Source: Spinacia oleracea (taxonomy: Eukaryota > Streptophyta > Magnoliopsida > Caryophyllales > Amaranthaceae). Taken from it: DNA of 64,000 nucleotides. Below, piece by piece: positions 46,530 through 59,963 of this stretch. The position numbers and the translations under genes are program-made. Each line of letters begins with the position of its first letter. Position 1 is the first letter of the stretch. Location: NCBI RefSeq assembly GCF_020520425.1, contig NC_079487.1:63976398-64040397 (forward strand), written 5' to 3'. Below the pieces are notes generated by a model that did no database searches, had not been told where the DNA came from, and saw nothing but the letters and a program-made list of their open reading frames with translations.

Positions 46530-46704
46530 TTGGTTGTAAGAATAAATCATATTAATATATATAACAAAATATTAAACCTGAAAATGAGAGAAAGTAGCGG
46601 GTCTTTTCCCCAAATTAAACACAAAATTCCCAATCAAAATTCCAGAAAACCCCTAAAAATTAACATGTCTCCGTCACATTTCTGATCAAATTCCACATGC
46701 GAAA
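46530..46704. promoter_or_regulatory. shared tRNA-Val / MUS81 upstream region
   Basis: Only 175 bp separate the divergent tRNA gene and the MUS81 start codon. CAA-type sequence (ACAACCAAG on the minus strand) lies just 5' of the tRNA, as is common for plant tRNA genes. No strong TATA box is visible for MUS81. Confidence 0.45.
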
Positions 46705-49700
46705 ATGGTGAGCGAGCAGAGAGCAGTGTGTCCAGAGAACGACGATTTGGTAGAATACATGCGAAAATGGTGGACAGAAAAGAAGGCGGAGGATAAACCA
46801 ACTTTTACTCACAACACTGAGAAAACCGTTCTTAAAGCTTTCACTAATATCTGTAAACACAAAACTCCCATTACTACTCTCAAGGAATTCAAAGAAATCA
46901 AGTGAGTTTAACACTTCTTTTTCACCCTCAATTCCGTCTCCTTTATTCTTGTTATAATGGTTTTTGTACTGTTGTGGATGACTGGAAGCCGAGTTTGGAG
47001 AGTGGTCCACTAACTTAGTTGGTTAAAGTATTCGGGGGCGTTACTTAAAATGTAGGATGGAGTTGTTGGTGAATTTGGAGGTGGGTGAACTGGTGAAGTT
47101 TAATTTGGTGAATGGTTTTTAGTTTGGGTGCAGGGTGAAATTTACCTGTTTGATTTCATGAATGGATGTAGTAAGGGTGTATTTCGGAAGTGGGTGATGT
47201 TTAATTTCATAAATTGTTTTAGTTAGGGTTTAATTTTGTAAATTGTTTTGGTTAGGGTGATGTTTATTCAGTTATGTTCTTGTGAAAGTTGAACAATGAG
47301 GGTAGTGTCTCCTGCCATTTGGTGACTTCGGGATTTAAAGTAATTTCTGAAAAATGTTGGAATTGCTTACATGTGAATAGCAAATTATTAATGTATTCGT
47401 TCCCTAAATATTGCACCATGTAGAATTTTACGTTTTCCAATGCATGACTTTGACACTTAATATTTTGAATTATAAGTAAAAAGTTATAAAAAATTGATTT
47501 TTAGAAAGTATATGTTGATACGAATCTCACAAGGTATCACATGGCTACATTTTTTCTTACGTGTAAACCACAAAAGATGGAAAAACATAAAAGTAATAAT
47601 AGTGTGAATAGTGTAAAATCAATGTGGTATGGTATTTGGGAAATGGAGGAAGTATATATTTTTCTGATTCGGATATGATTTTTGAGGGAAAAGTACATCT
47701 CCAAGTGTTAGACTCATCTACTTTTTGTTGATATTTTCCGTGATCTTCTTCTTTATTTAAGTATCCAAGTGTCCCTATATGTGTTGGAGACTTGGGGCAT
47801 GGAGCATTTAACAAGGTGATGAAGAGAAGTTTGTCTAAGTTAGGCTGAAAACTGTAAACTATATGAGTGATTAGGGTTAGAGATTCAATATTCGGACAAA
47901 ATGACGTCAAAGGCTAGACACTTCTTATTGAGGATCTTAGTGTCAAAGGAAGGTATATTTTCCCACGTAGTTTGTCTGTTAAACTAATGGTTTCAAGTTG
48001 TTTTGAGGGATTTTATTTTACTTCCAAGTCCCAACACTGATTGAGGGTTGTTAGTGCAATTGTTCTGATGGTTAATCTTTATTATGTAAGAAGATTTATG
48101 ATCAAGGTGTTGATTCGGGTGGGTTCATTTGCTAAAGGGAATATTCTATTGCTTATAATAATTGTGTCATCACTTCCATTGGTTGTTGTTGCCTTGGTTT
48201 TTCCGTAAAGAATTGAGGAAAATTCCTTTGTAGGTACTGATGTGAGAGCATCCCTTCCAATTTCCGTGTTAACGAGGTTAAAATTTCCCAATTAATCTTT
48301 TGGTGGAAATTTAGATTTCATTGGCTTGATTTTAGTTGATTATTATCTATAATTTAGATTGTTTTAATAAGCTTTTGCATCCTTGGAAAAGCTATTGGCA
48401 CAAGTACACATGTACATGTGTAGGCATCATGTACATGTGCATAGTCATGCTGAGAATGTTATTTGTTTATGTCATGCTATATTCTTGGCTTTCAATTTTG
48501 CCTTTTAAGATTTATATGTCTTAACTAGGTTTTATAAGGTTTAAGGGGTGCTTCTCTGCATTATGTATCTAGGAGAATATTGTGAAAGCTTTAGATGAAT
48601 TAGTGAGAATTGAGCCTTAGGCCTTTGAAGTTGTCTCTTAAGATTTTTGTTTTTTTATACTTTGATGAAATATTCAATTTTTCTCTTTTTCCGTTCACTT
48701 ATCGTTTCGTATGCTAAATTATTGAGGTTGCTTTTGGATTGAGATTGCTTGGTGCTTAAATCCTAATACAAGTCTGTATTCCTTAGTTTTTCTCCGCTTT
48801 ACTTTGTGATAAGAAGATATATTACCTTAAACTTTATCATACTTCAATTGATGATTATTGACCGTAACATGAAATTCTTCACTTGCAACAATTTGGAACC
48901 CAAGAGAAGTTATTAGTTACCCTTGTGAAAAGCGGGAAAAATACTTTGTTTGTTTTTATCCCTCTTATACTTTTGTGGTAATTTGTTTAAAACTTTGGCT
49001 AGGGGTATTGGGAAATGGTTCGTGACTGAGATGCGAGAATTTTTCAGCAGCAATTCTGGTGCTTCTGAATCTCAAGATGATGATTTGGCAAAAGGAGGTA
49101 TTCTGTGTCTTTGTTATATTTTCTTTAGGAGTTAAAGAATGGAGCAAGTTATATTCATAAGTTCCTAACTATATACAGAGTACAATATTTACGTCTAATA
49201 AGACTGGTTGATGCAGGTAAGAAGGCTAGAGGCTCCAGGAGATATCTGCCAAAGAAAAATTCTGTTGCTTACGCATTATTGATTTCTTTACATAGGTATG
49301 GTCAAAATTTCGAGACTTTAATATTGCTGATGGAAACTTTCAGTTTTAAAAGATTGATTTAAAGTTTTGCAAGTCATGTAATTATATTCAAATTGTTATT
49401 GGGAAGGATTTTCAGTTTCTTCTTAAGATTTGTCTGGTTTTCCTTTTACACTATAGAGGACCGTGAAATCCATTGATCTTTTCATAATCTAATCCTACAA
49501 GATTTATTTCACATGTTTTCCCTCACCAGGGCAACTGCTAATGGGAAGGAATTTATGCATAAGCAAGAGCTAATTGATACAGCTGAAGCAAGTGGTCTCT
49601 CGCGAGTGCCAATAGCGTATGACGATCTGATTAACTTATTTCTGTTTTCCGTGTACTCTAAACTAAAGATATCCTTTATTTTGATATGCTTTGCTGAAAC

Positions 49701-52700
49701 ATGATGCGTTTTTACAGTTTAACCCATATGTCTGGAATTTGCTTATCTTGTATTTGAATTTATTTAAAAGGAAAGAGATTTAGTCTTATGGTTCCTTTGT
49801 TATGTACTTAGGCCAGAATTGGGCAGAGGTAAACAGAAGCAATTTGGTAGTTCCCCTAGGGATTGGTATAGCGGATGGAGTGCAATGTCGACATTGATTG
49901 ACAAAGGTCTTGTTTATAAGACAAGTAATCCTGCAAAGTATGGCAATAAGATAAGCAACTTTATTAAGTATATTTTGTATGCTAAGAGCTGGTGGCTGTA
50001 CATGCTTATATATTGTTTTTATTTTACAGATATATGCTATCTGATGGTGGTCGTGAAGTAGCACTAGAATGCTTATCCCGGTCTGGTATGCTCGATACTA
50101 CTGCAAATGTTGTCAGCAGGGAAGAAGCTTCAGATTCAGATAACCAAAATGTGGAGAATTTGGAGTTTGTTGCTGCTGGTTCACCCACATCTCCTGATCT
50201 AAACAAGAAGGGCATGAACGATGATATTTCCGTGGAGTTTCTTGAGAGGGTACTTCTTATAAATCTCATTTAGATTCTACTTTTACTCAAAAGTTTTAAA
50301 TTTTTATATGATTTCTATTATTGGGATGTCGTTGCTGCATTGCGTCCATCTAACAGATTGTTGTGGCCTTATGTGTCTACTTAGCCTTTGATCACTTTCA
50401 CAAGTATATTCCACGATATTAGGATTCTTCAACTTTGTGTAAATAGTTGTTGACAAGGTGGTAGCTATAACTTATATGGTAGCATAATTTGCATTTTTCA
50501 TTAGTGAACGTGGACTTGTGAAGTGAAATTGCAGTCAACTCAGTTGTGGCTCATTATATTCAGGATACATGTTAAATTGTAAGTATACTCAATATTTGAT
50601 AGTGGTCATTTGTTAAATTGCATTTGGAGGCACCTAACTCCCTGCGTGCTGCATGTGATGCCCCTCGATTTGAAATTACCCACTATTTCCAATCACATCT
50701 ACTTGCTCTCTACATAAAATCACCGACTATCTGCAATCCATCTATGTTTTCATACTACCAACAGGGCAACAGTATGGCTCACTTAAATCCTCTTAAAACA
50801 TTGTGCTATCTCATATAATAAAATCTATTGTGGGGAGCAGGAGTACTAGACTACTAAAGTAAATTTAGATTGGTTGTTTTAAGGTGCATTCTTTCACCTG
50901 AAAATTTCTTATAAAACTGAACTTACTTTAGTTGTAAACTGAGTACCCCTTCTTTGTAAATATTGGCCTTTAAGAATTTACTTTGAACTAAATTCTTTAA
51001 TGGCTAAAAGGTAAGGCCTTACAATACCTTAATATTATATTCGATGAAAATAAAAATAAAAAACATGAAAAGGGAACGACGTTATGAATGGAAAAACGAC
51101 TCCAATTTCTTGTATATAACCCTTTTCCTCTTCTTTGGTTTCCAATTTGTTTGGGGACTATAACATCACACAGTGCATAGTGACACCCTAGTTATTGTTG
51201 GTTTGAACACCAACTCTGTTAAAGTTAGTGCTTCAAATTAGTAATTAACTAGTTACTTAATTTCTTTGATGTAATTCATTAAATTAACGTTATTTACTCA
51301 CTAGTCATGTTAGTCAAATTTAGTTGTGGTAGTGGGCTAAATTAGTGGGGCACTATCACCCATTATTCCACCTAATTAGGTAGGGTTTTGCTTAGCATTG
51401 TTAGCTAGTTTGTAGCCTATTTAAAAGGCGATGATTCTCCTAGTTGAAGTGAATGAGAATGCAGTAATATTTCTTTCACATTTCCAACATTTATTTTGTT
51501 GTCTGCTTTCTCATCTCCTACAAACTCAGCATTTTGTGGAGAAAATTTCTATTGAAATTACCCAATCATTTAACTAAAGCATAGTCTATTTTTATTGCAT
51601 GAATTACCTTTATACCATGATGTGATCCATACATGCTGGAGGGAGGCTTGCGATAATGACTTTGTGCCTTTGAGTGGGTAGTCTGTAATCTACATGCAAT
51701 TCATTTGTTGTGTGAAGTTAAGTTTGCAACTTAAGCCAGGACATCTGGACATGGTCCTTTTAACTCACAAGTCACAATACTATTATATCCTTTTAGGCTT
51801 TAGTTGACCTTGCTTTGTTCCCAACATTTTTTTCGCGGCCTCTCCTTCTCTCTGAGGGGGGATTAGGGGGTTACCGAGCATGCTTTAACTGTGATCGCTT
51901 GGTTATAAAATGTTTAAATATCGATAATGTGTATATGCTCTTGTTTAATTGATTATAATTCCTTAAATACTTTGCGAACTTGCTAAGTTTTGTGGTCAAA
52001 GTTAAAAATCTTCTCCAAGGAATATCACACTTGCTTGTTTGAGTTTATGTCGTACGAGTTGTAACTTTGACATGGGCAGAAGACTTTGTTTACTGATTGT
52101 GTGATTGACCTGATTGTTGTAAATTGTAATATAAGATATTTTGTCTAATTTTCTTTATTTGACTAATAACGGTAGAAGTTCGGTTAATGTACACATACAC
52201 CTATAAGTATAATGAATCTAAATGTGATATTAATTTTTTTCTTTATACTCTCTCCGTCCTCAATTTTTTGCCCATAAGCCATTTTCTACTTTGTTAATTG
52301 TACATAATAGCTTTAGAGAAAAAATTATGAAAAGAGGGGAGGGGACCACTATATTACTTAGCTGCCACAAAATAAAACAAAAGGGTAAAAAGAAAATGAA
52401 AATATTACTGAAGGGCAAAGACACGTGAAGATGGATCAGTAAGTAAATGTAAAATTAAAAAGTAAAAAAGAAAATGTAAAAATTGGCTGATGAAAGAGAG
52501 AGAAAGGAAATATCGAAGAAAAGAAGAGGAAGATACACCAATCAAAGAGGACAAAAACCTGGAAATGCTTCCCCAGAGTCGACCACCGAAAGATTTAACA
52601 CCGACTTTGAACTGAACTCAATGAATATGATTGTAAGCAAGAGAGTAAAATTACTGCACCTGTTAAGAACTTATCTTTTTAAGATGAAAAAAATTGGAGC

Positions 52701-55700
52701 AGTGATATTATTTATTACACGTAATGATTATTACTGGGTACATAATTACATATTACATCTTTGTACGCCCAAGCTAGTCATCACTCATCAGTGATAGTCT
52801 AATTTTATTAATACTGCAAAACATCAACCACATTTAATCATCATAAGTTATTTATCATAGTTTGAGAATATATCAAGATAATGTGTAAAAGTTGGTTGTG
52901 CAAATTGTTTGATCAATTATTTCCTAGGGTTGGTTATCATTATCATAAATAATCAGTTTTCATTGGTGATTAGAAAAGTTACTTCGTACGTCACTGTCTA
53001 TACTTCATCAGAATTTGGCTCAAAATTTATAGTTATCTGACTTATCTCCAGTAATTCACTAAAAAAACGTTAGTAAATTAAGTTTTTTTTACCACCAATG
53101 ACCGCTCGCCGACATTCTCTATCATCACCGGCAAGTGGCCGACCACAATTGCAACCCAATTATAAATTAGAATTTTCTTTTAATTAGGGTTTCAATTTAG
53201 GGGTTGAAATGCAATTAATTAAGGGTTTTTGCTCGAATTTGCATCATAAAGAATGCAATTAATCAACTTTCTGGAATGCGCGTGGCAGAGGGATGCGCTA
53301 TGGCCACCACCTGGAGCCTAGGCACGCCTTTTTAAAGCTTACGCTTGGCAAGTGAAAATATACTTAAAGGCTCATCAATTTCATCTGAGTGTGATAGCTT
53401 TGTAATTTATTCATTTACGTGTGAGTATTCCCTTAGAACTTTAATTCATTATTTGTTCAATGATTCTTAATTTTCTGTTAGATATATTCATACGCCAACG
53501 TCCTCTGATATGTCAGTGACTACCATTCTCTTGCAAAGGATAATTGTTATGTTTTTGTCTGTTGACTTGAATGTTAAAGATTCCCGGTTATAGCTTTGTT
53601 TTCTGTGAATATTGCTTGAATTTGATTATGTGCTCTTTGTACTAAGGATAATGATAATTCATGTTGAATTCTTGGATGTAATAGTAAACCATGATCAGAT
53701 ACTACCATTCTCTTTAAAAGGAGAATTTTCGTCTGTTGACTTGAATGTTGAAGATTCCCAGTTATAGCTTTGTTTTCCATGAACTTTTCTGAATTTGATT
53801 ATGTGTTCTCTGTACTAAGGATTCTGATATTTCATGTTTGAAGTATTGGATGCAATTTTAAACCATGATACTTTACATCACCCCCCCCCCCCCCCCCCCC
53901 CCTTCTGACTAACCAAAAGAACGGCTGGTTGCTTTTTTGTTGCCAGTAATCAGATCCTCATGTCATTCTCCTATACTTTTCTATTTGTAGTTCACAACCC
54001 TGGGTTACACAAGAGAACAGGTTGTACATGCTCTGGCGGAAGTTTCTGTTTGTCCATCACCCCAAGAAATATCTACACTTTGGCCCCAAGTTCTTTGCCA
54101 ACTGCGAGAAAATGAAGTTTATTGTTTTCACTCCAATCCCCAGGCAACAGTAAGAAGGAATTCGGGTGATGTATCTACTAGCAGCAGATATGTTGAAGGT
54201 AATGTGCCTTGATTGATCAAATTATATTGTGGTTTGGTCTTTGTATCATCAATCATTTTTGTGTCCGTGCTAATTCAGAAATCCAACTTCACGGTTATTT
54301 TTATTTTTGTTTTTCCTCTTTCTTTCTCATTGCAGGTGAACAAAATCTAACCCGTGGCATAAATCCAAATGGTCTTACTTCCTTCACATCAACTCCGGTA
54401 AGTATTCACTATTCAGCACTTTGTTTATTTTTTGGTTTTATTGGGTGGGTGGGATAGAGGGGGACAACATCTGGGGTGGACTTAATTTTAGGAGACATTC
54501 TCTTTTTGCTGCATTTGGTTCTTATTGGATACGAAAAAATCTAGTGCTTAGTAGTTAATATCTTGGAACCTACCAATATTGTGAATTTGGTTTTTTTGCT
54601 GCATTTGATTTTTATCACCTTCTAATTTGAGAATGCATTAGGATTATCATGGAAAAAAGGCTAGTCAATCTGTTCACCAGGCCAGTCAAGTTGTTCTTAG
54701 AGTGCCACCACTTGAAGATTTGCAGAAGTTTGAAGATGCATATAATGTTGTCTTGATTTTGGATGACCGAGAACACTTTATCAGGTGGGTTACTATCTCT
54801 TTCTTTTGGCTGTGACCTTAACTTTGAGCGTATGCAATATTCCTGTACAGTCTCAGCTTTATTCCATTTTCACCTTGGGGAGGTTTTGGTTCCTCTCTTC
54901 CTTTTGATTGTATGTTGTACTAATCGCAACGGATTTATCATGGCTTATGATCTATTGCTCATTAATATTATTATCCAAGTAAATTATCGGGCTCTATGTG
55001 GCTTATTCATGACTATTTGCTGTTCTTGATGTTTGTTTGTAAGAGGATCAATTTGTCACATGCTGCTTGTTAGTCTGATTTTCTTTACTGGTTTCAGGAC
55101 AAAGTCGAGAATGCTCATAGAAAAGATTTGTGATGAATTTAAAATTCTTATAGAGGTAAATGTTTGCTGCTCTTTAATAGTATTTTGTCCAACTGTTCCA
55201 TATTTGTGTCAATTTTCCATTTCTGGTGTTTTGAGAATTCAGGTGCTCCTGAATATTATCTTTGTTATTGTTTCACATTTCCAAATCACCATTACCCATT
55301 GTAACTTAGTGTAAAGTAAAGGTCAACATGTCAATTTTTACTAAAAAGTTGAAATGCATTTGGATAATATCTATTTTTAACTGGGCATGTCCTACAATAT
55401 TTCAAATCAGTGGGCAATGGAGATAATTTTGGACATAAACATGTATAGATATGTAGTCTTTGCAAACAATAAAAGGCGCTGGTTCATTTAACTTGCTATT
55501 CCTGATTTCCCGCAGGTCAGACGTTTGCCAGTAGGAGATGCAATATGGATTGCACGTCATAAACAACTTTTCACTGAATATGTTCTTGATTTCATTGCTG
55601 AAAGGAAAAATGTTGATGACCTACGTGGTTCAATTAGAGATAACCGCTACAGGGATCAGAAGTTGAGACTTCAGGTATTCCGCCTAAAGAACCCTTTATG

Positions 55701-58700
55701 GTTCTCATATTTCTATGGCAGTTTGTAATTATGACAAGATTGACAACGCATATTTTGTTAGTATAATTTTTCCAGTCTCTCAATCATCATCGTCACTGGC
55801 GTTTGGTTCGCAACCTGGTATGGGGTTGGAATCAGGAATGATATCGAGGTGGTATGGGTTTGGAACTTGATTCTTAATTCCATATGTTTGGTTCAATTTC
55901 GGGATGAGTGTTTTTCCTTTTTTTTGATACCTGGAGTAAAGGTATGAATCATACCCACCTCCCCACCTCCCCACCTAGGTTTCTAAGCCCCATAACTTGG
56001 GGTTTGAGGTATGGGTTTAAAACTCTTAAAATTTCCATCCAAACACATGGTATGGGTTTAGACCATTCTAAGCCCATACCTCATACCTAGAACCTGCGAA
56101 CCAAACACCCCCTAAACTCTTTCCTACTCCAATTTGTAGTGCTCTTTATAGAAACCAATGGTTTATTTTAGTTACTGGATGGTTTCTCAACTGGAAATGG
56201 CCATTCCTAAGTGCATTTTGGCTTTATTTGGAATATGGATGGTCTAATTTTTTTTGAATGTTGCTTTTTACATCATCTTCTCCAAGAGCGTGAACTGAAT
56301 ACAATCTACCGCTGAGTTGCGTATTATTCAGCTTTTTTCTTATGAGTTGAACAAAAGGAGGCAAAGTAACAATTTTGAGGAACTTATCATGGATGCTCTT
56401 GTCAAATATGGAGTAGTTATTTTTTTACTTTTATCTAGCAATACAACTTTATTTCAAAAACATTAATGCAAGAATATTTTTTAACAGCCAAATTTAACTT
56501 AGAGGCAGAATACTTTTTACAGGTCACATAAAATTATGTTGATTTTAATGCTTTTAGCAATATATGTTTATCCATCAAATATTTCAAAAATTTCGGTACA
56601 GTTTGTCTGAGAAACGTGATCCTTGATTTCATACCTAGATCTTTTTTCATGGATCTTAGAAAGAGATTCAGAAGCTGGGTTCATACTTCCAGTTGTCTTC
56701 CAAGCTGATTATAATGATGAGAACCATGATGTAGTCTATTTCAGTGAGTTTTGTTAGTTTGAGATCTCCACTGAATTATGATACATTAATTTATTCAATT
56801 GATGATAATTGATGGCCTGAATAATTTGGGGTCTGCGGTTTATTTTCTTCTTCTCCTATAAATTTTTCCATTGAATTTTTTTAAATATCATTCACCACAG
56901 TTTTAGGGACTTTGAGAATTTATAACTTATAAGAGAGCAATTCTTAAGAGGCGAGCTTTTGTTGGTATCATGTATTTTGCCTATAGGACTTATCTCTATC
57001 AGAAGCATTCTACCTCAGTCTAGTTGATTTTCTGGTGAACCTTTTGTTATCGAATATCGATCTCCATGGGAATCTTCTCTTTCTTGCGGTTTTGGAATTA
57101 TTCATATTGATTCTGTTAAAGAAATCTGATTGACTATCCTGTCTAATGCTTATGTCATATAAAATAAAACTTCATTGTAGAATATATTTATTATAATTTA
57201 TATGAATATGATCTTCAGTATTTGTGTTATTTGAATCTTGTTCTCATGCTTTTAAAACTCAACTTTCTTTCAGAGAACTGGAATCAAGAAGATTATGTAT
57301 GTGGTTGAAGGTGATCCGAACGCTTGTGAAGGAGCTGATAGCATTAAAACAGCGTAAGATTTTATCGGCTTTGTTGCATTTGTCCATGGCTCCATGCTAA
57401 AATGGGCATCTATGCATTTAGCTTAATCGTCCTTCTCCCTATCTATAAGTTAGCAGCAGAATGCTACTACCTGGCACATGAGGCTCTGGCCATATAAGGG
57501 TTTGGCAAGGGTAAAATGCATTTAGCAATAACCTTCCTGATGTTTTTGGGAGGGGAAGGGCTGTGAGGCTGTCCCATTGGATCCCTTAAGAAACACTTTG
57601 GCTGTGTGACATTTTCATCGTGAATGAAAACTGGTGTTTAGCTTGGAGAGACAATTGACCTGGTTTGTCTAATTTAAAGCAGAATTGCCCATTTATGACT
57701 CTCATCTGACCCCCACTCTTTAACAAGAAGAAAAAAAATACTGGTCTCTGACTCTCTATGTAACGGAAACTTTTCTGGAGGAAATATGCGGCTGCTCACT
57801 GCCTGGTCAGGCACCAACCTGTTTGTTTCATTGCACCGAGTTTATTTTCACGGGCTTTACAAAGTATCTTGATTCTTGAATGTGATTTCGCCGGTTGTAG
57901 GAAGGGGGTAGTGTAGGTATTGTATAATTAGGTATGGAAAGCAAGAAATGAAGGGTTTTGGAACAGCCAAATTCCTTGTATAGAGAAGACTGTAAAGGAT
58001 GTCACATACACTATACAAACCAAATTAACAGTAGAGATAGACCATGGATAGCTACTTTGTAAGTTATCCCAAAGATAAAATAAAATCAGAGTATCCTCTC
58101 TAATTTATTTATTTTGGGTAAAGAAGGCTTCGGTTTTTATATTATCAGGAATTTTACTGCACCATTGCACTGCAAATGTTACGTCGAGAGTGAAAAAAAC
58201 GATATTTCATTTCATGAACTGTTTTACTCACTGGTCCCTGCAATCATATGGTCCGTCTATTTGCTTATCGTGTTTTATTTGTATATGAAATTTAGTCTAA
58301 TTACTGTTTCCTATCTGTGGTCATTTTCAGTAGCTTTACTACCGAAATCGTGGAGGGATTTGATGTGCAAAGAACAAGTAGCCTGGGTGATACTATTCGC
58401 AGATATGCGTTTTTGAGTTTGGCAATTACTGATTATTGTAAACGGAATTCATCACCTGGTTTGGGATGCAAAACTGCGGGTGCCTGTCCTAAATATAATC
58501 AATTTATCAAAAAATGTGAAGATGCAGATAAGATGTCAGTTAGTGATGTTTTCGCCACCCAACTCATGCAGGTGGTTTGGCTATAGCGTAGAACTCCTTT
58601 TTTTTTTCCTTTTTAATTTAGATTTCTTTGAATTATATCATGAACTATAATTTCAGAAACATAGTTTGTAGGTACCATCAACTGAAACGCCCTTCAAACC

Positions 58701-59156
58701 ATCTGGGGTTAATTGTGTATGGTTTTGCAGGTTCCTCAGGTTACTGAGGAGGTTGCTATGGCTGTCTTGGAATGTTATCCAACCCTCTGTTCTCTTGCTT
58801 ATGCATATGCTGCTCTAGTGAGTACCTTTCCTTTACCGTTGGTTTCTAAATTTCTGTTGGTTTGTGATCCATATTCGATTATGCCGTGCATGATGTATTA
58901 AATTGTCAAAAAGTTGTGAGTAATGAAATGTAATATATTGTCTAAAAATGTGAAACCATGAAATAGTGATAGATGCATTTCTTAAATGGACATTAGTGAT
59001 TAATGCAATACGCTTGCTGATGGATAACATAGCCTTTTTCTGTTCTGGAAGGATGCGGATACTCTTGCTCAGGAGGAGTTGCTGATGAAGAAAAGCGAGG
59101 GTTCTGTCAACGCATCTGCTAGTAAAAATATCTTCCGCTTTGTTTGGGCAGATTAG
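46705..59156 (+). CDS. MUS81: crossover junction endonuclease MUS81
   Basis: Fifteen exons reconstruct to 648 codons with all GT...AG introns: 46705-46901, 49003-49097, 49217-49295, 49530-49616, 49812-49937, 50030-50249, 53991-54198, 54336-54397, 54642-54784, 55098-55155, 55516-55674, 57274-57353, 58331-58571, 58731-58817, 59052-59156. Residues about 9-80 (CPENDDLVEYM, GIGKWFV) form the N-terminal helix-hairpin-helix part. About 110-200 is the winged-helix region (ELIDTAEASGLS, DWYSGWSAMSTL). The ERCC4/XPF nuclease core has ILDDREHF (about 397-404) and ERKNVDDLRGSI (454-465), the GDxnERKx3D motif with D and K present. A C-terminal helix-hairpin-helix follows (QVPQVTEEVAMAVLECYP). With EME1 it cuts branched DNA at stalled forks and in meiosis. 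Introns 1 and 6 are long because of insertions. Confidence 0.95.
47396..47652. mobile_element. Stowaway-type MITE in MUS81 intron 1
   Basis: Ends TTCGTTCCCTAAATATTGC and, inverted, CTTCCTCCATTTCCCAAATA. TA on both sides (47394-47395, 47653-47654). The interior matches the MITE at 1957-2214. Confidence 0.65.
51172..51530. mobile_element. possible Copia solo LTR in MUS81 intron 6
   Basis: A 360-bp stretch beginning near TGCATAGTGACACC and ending CTACAAACTCA has a TATA-like TTTAAAAGG and a leader-like tail. No target duplication could be confirmed, so this is a weak call. Confidence 0.3.
53519..53880. repeat. two tandem units of about 180 bp in MUS81 intron 6
   Basis: Units 53519-53698 and 53699-53880 share GTCTGTTGACTTGAATGTT, TATAGCTTTGTTTTC and CTGTACTAAGGAT-like phrases, with scattered differences. 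Confidence 0.75.
53881..53902. repeat. C22 homopolymer
   Basis: Twenty-two consecutive C, 88 bp upstream of MUS81 exon 7. The true length may differ because such runs are hard to sequence. Confidence 0.85.
55798..56111. mobile_element. MITE in MUS81 intron 11
   Basis: Left end GGCGTTTGGTTCGCA, right end TGCGAACCAAACACCCC, with further internal inverted phrases (GGTATGGG and CCCATACC). It resembles Harbinger or hAT MITEs with a GTTTGGTT terminus. The target duplication is unclear. Confidence 0.6.
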
Positions 59157-59963
59157 TTCGGACCTGCTTTTGATACAAGCTAAGATGTTTGCGTATCAAT
59201 TGAAGCTCAATTTCAAGGAAAGGCTATCAAGTACATGGAATTTTGATATTTCTGGCCTCACAATCGCATAGGTATCAGGTATGGTGCATGGAAGCTTTGT
59301 TTATAGCGTGCTTGCTTGTACTTGGAATGCATTATTCTACATTTTGAACTTAGGAAATTGGAATGTGTATTTCTCGACCTGCAACTTAGCTGTGTGACAT
59401 AAATATAAAACACAAAGTAATGAGCTAAACCATAGGCAGTTGGAGAAAATTCTAATAATGTAACTTTCAATCTCACGATTCTCAACTGTATACACTGAAT
59501 TCATATACTATTTATCAAAAAAAGTACGGAAATTTTAGTAATGTGATCATCCTTATGCTATTACATGTACGGAGTATTCGTATATGATGTACGTTCTTCT
59601 CTTTTCATGGCAAAGTGCCATATATAATTTCTTCAAAACCCCAAGAATCATGTAAATGTAGTATTGAAGGATCTGTGCTTTGAAACACTGGAATTGTTTC
59701 GGATTGAAACAAGAAGCAGAAACTCTTGATTTACTGTACTTTCTGATTCGAAATGAAACAAGAAGTGAATTGTCCTTGCTTGATCGGCTCTACTTCAGTT
59801 AGTTCCTTATGATTCAAAATAAAACCAGAATCGGAAACATTGTCCTTTCTTGATCAACTCTACTTTATGATTCGAAATGAATCCTCAACTTGTCTTGTAT
59901 TTGAGTTCACAAACTGCAAATTATGAAAGCAAGAAAAAAAGTTGTTCATAATGGCGATCTTTT
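59157..59963. other. intergenic between convergent genes
   Basis: Contains the 3' untranslated regions of MUS81 and the phosphatase. Near 59690-59890 a phrase of the type GATTCGAAATGAAACAAGAAG is repeated about three times. Confidence 0.45.

Noticed and set aside
52250-52500. Possible Stowaway MITE starting CTCTCCGTCCTCAATTTTTTG
   Set aside because: Only one end was found; no inverted partner or second TA could be located.
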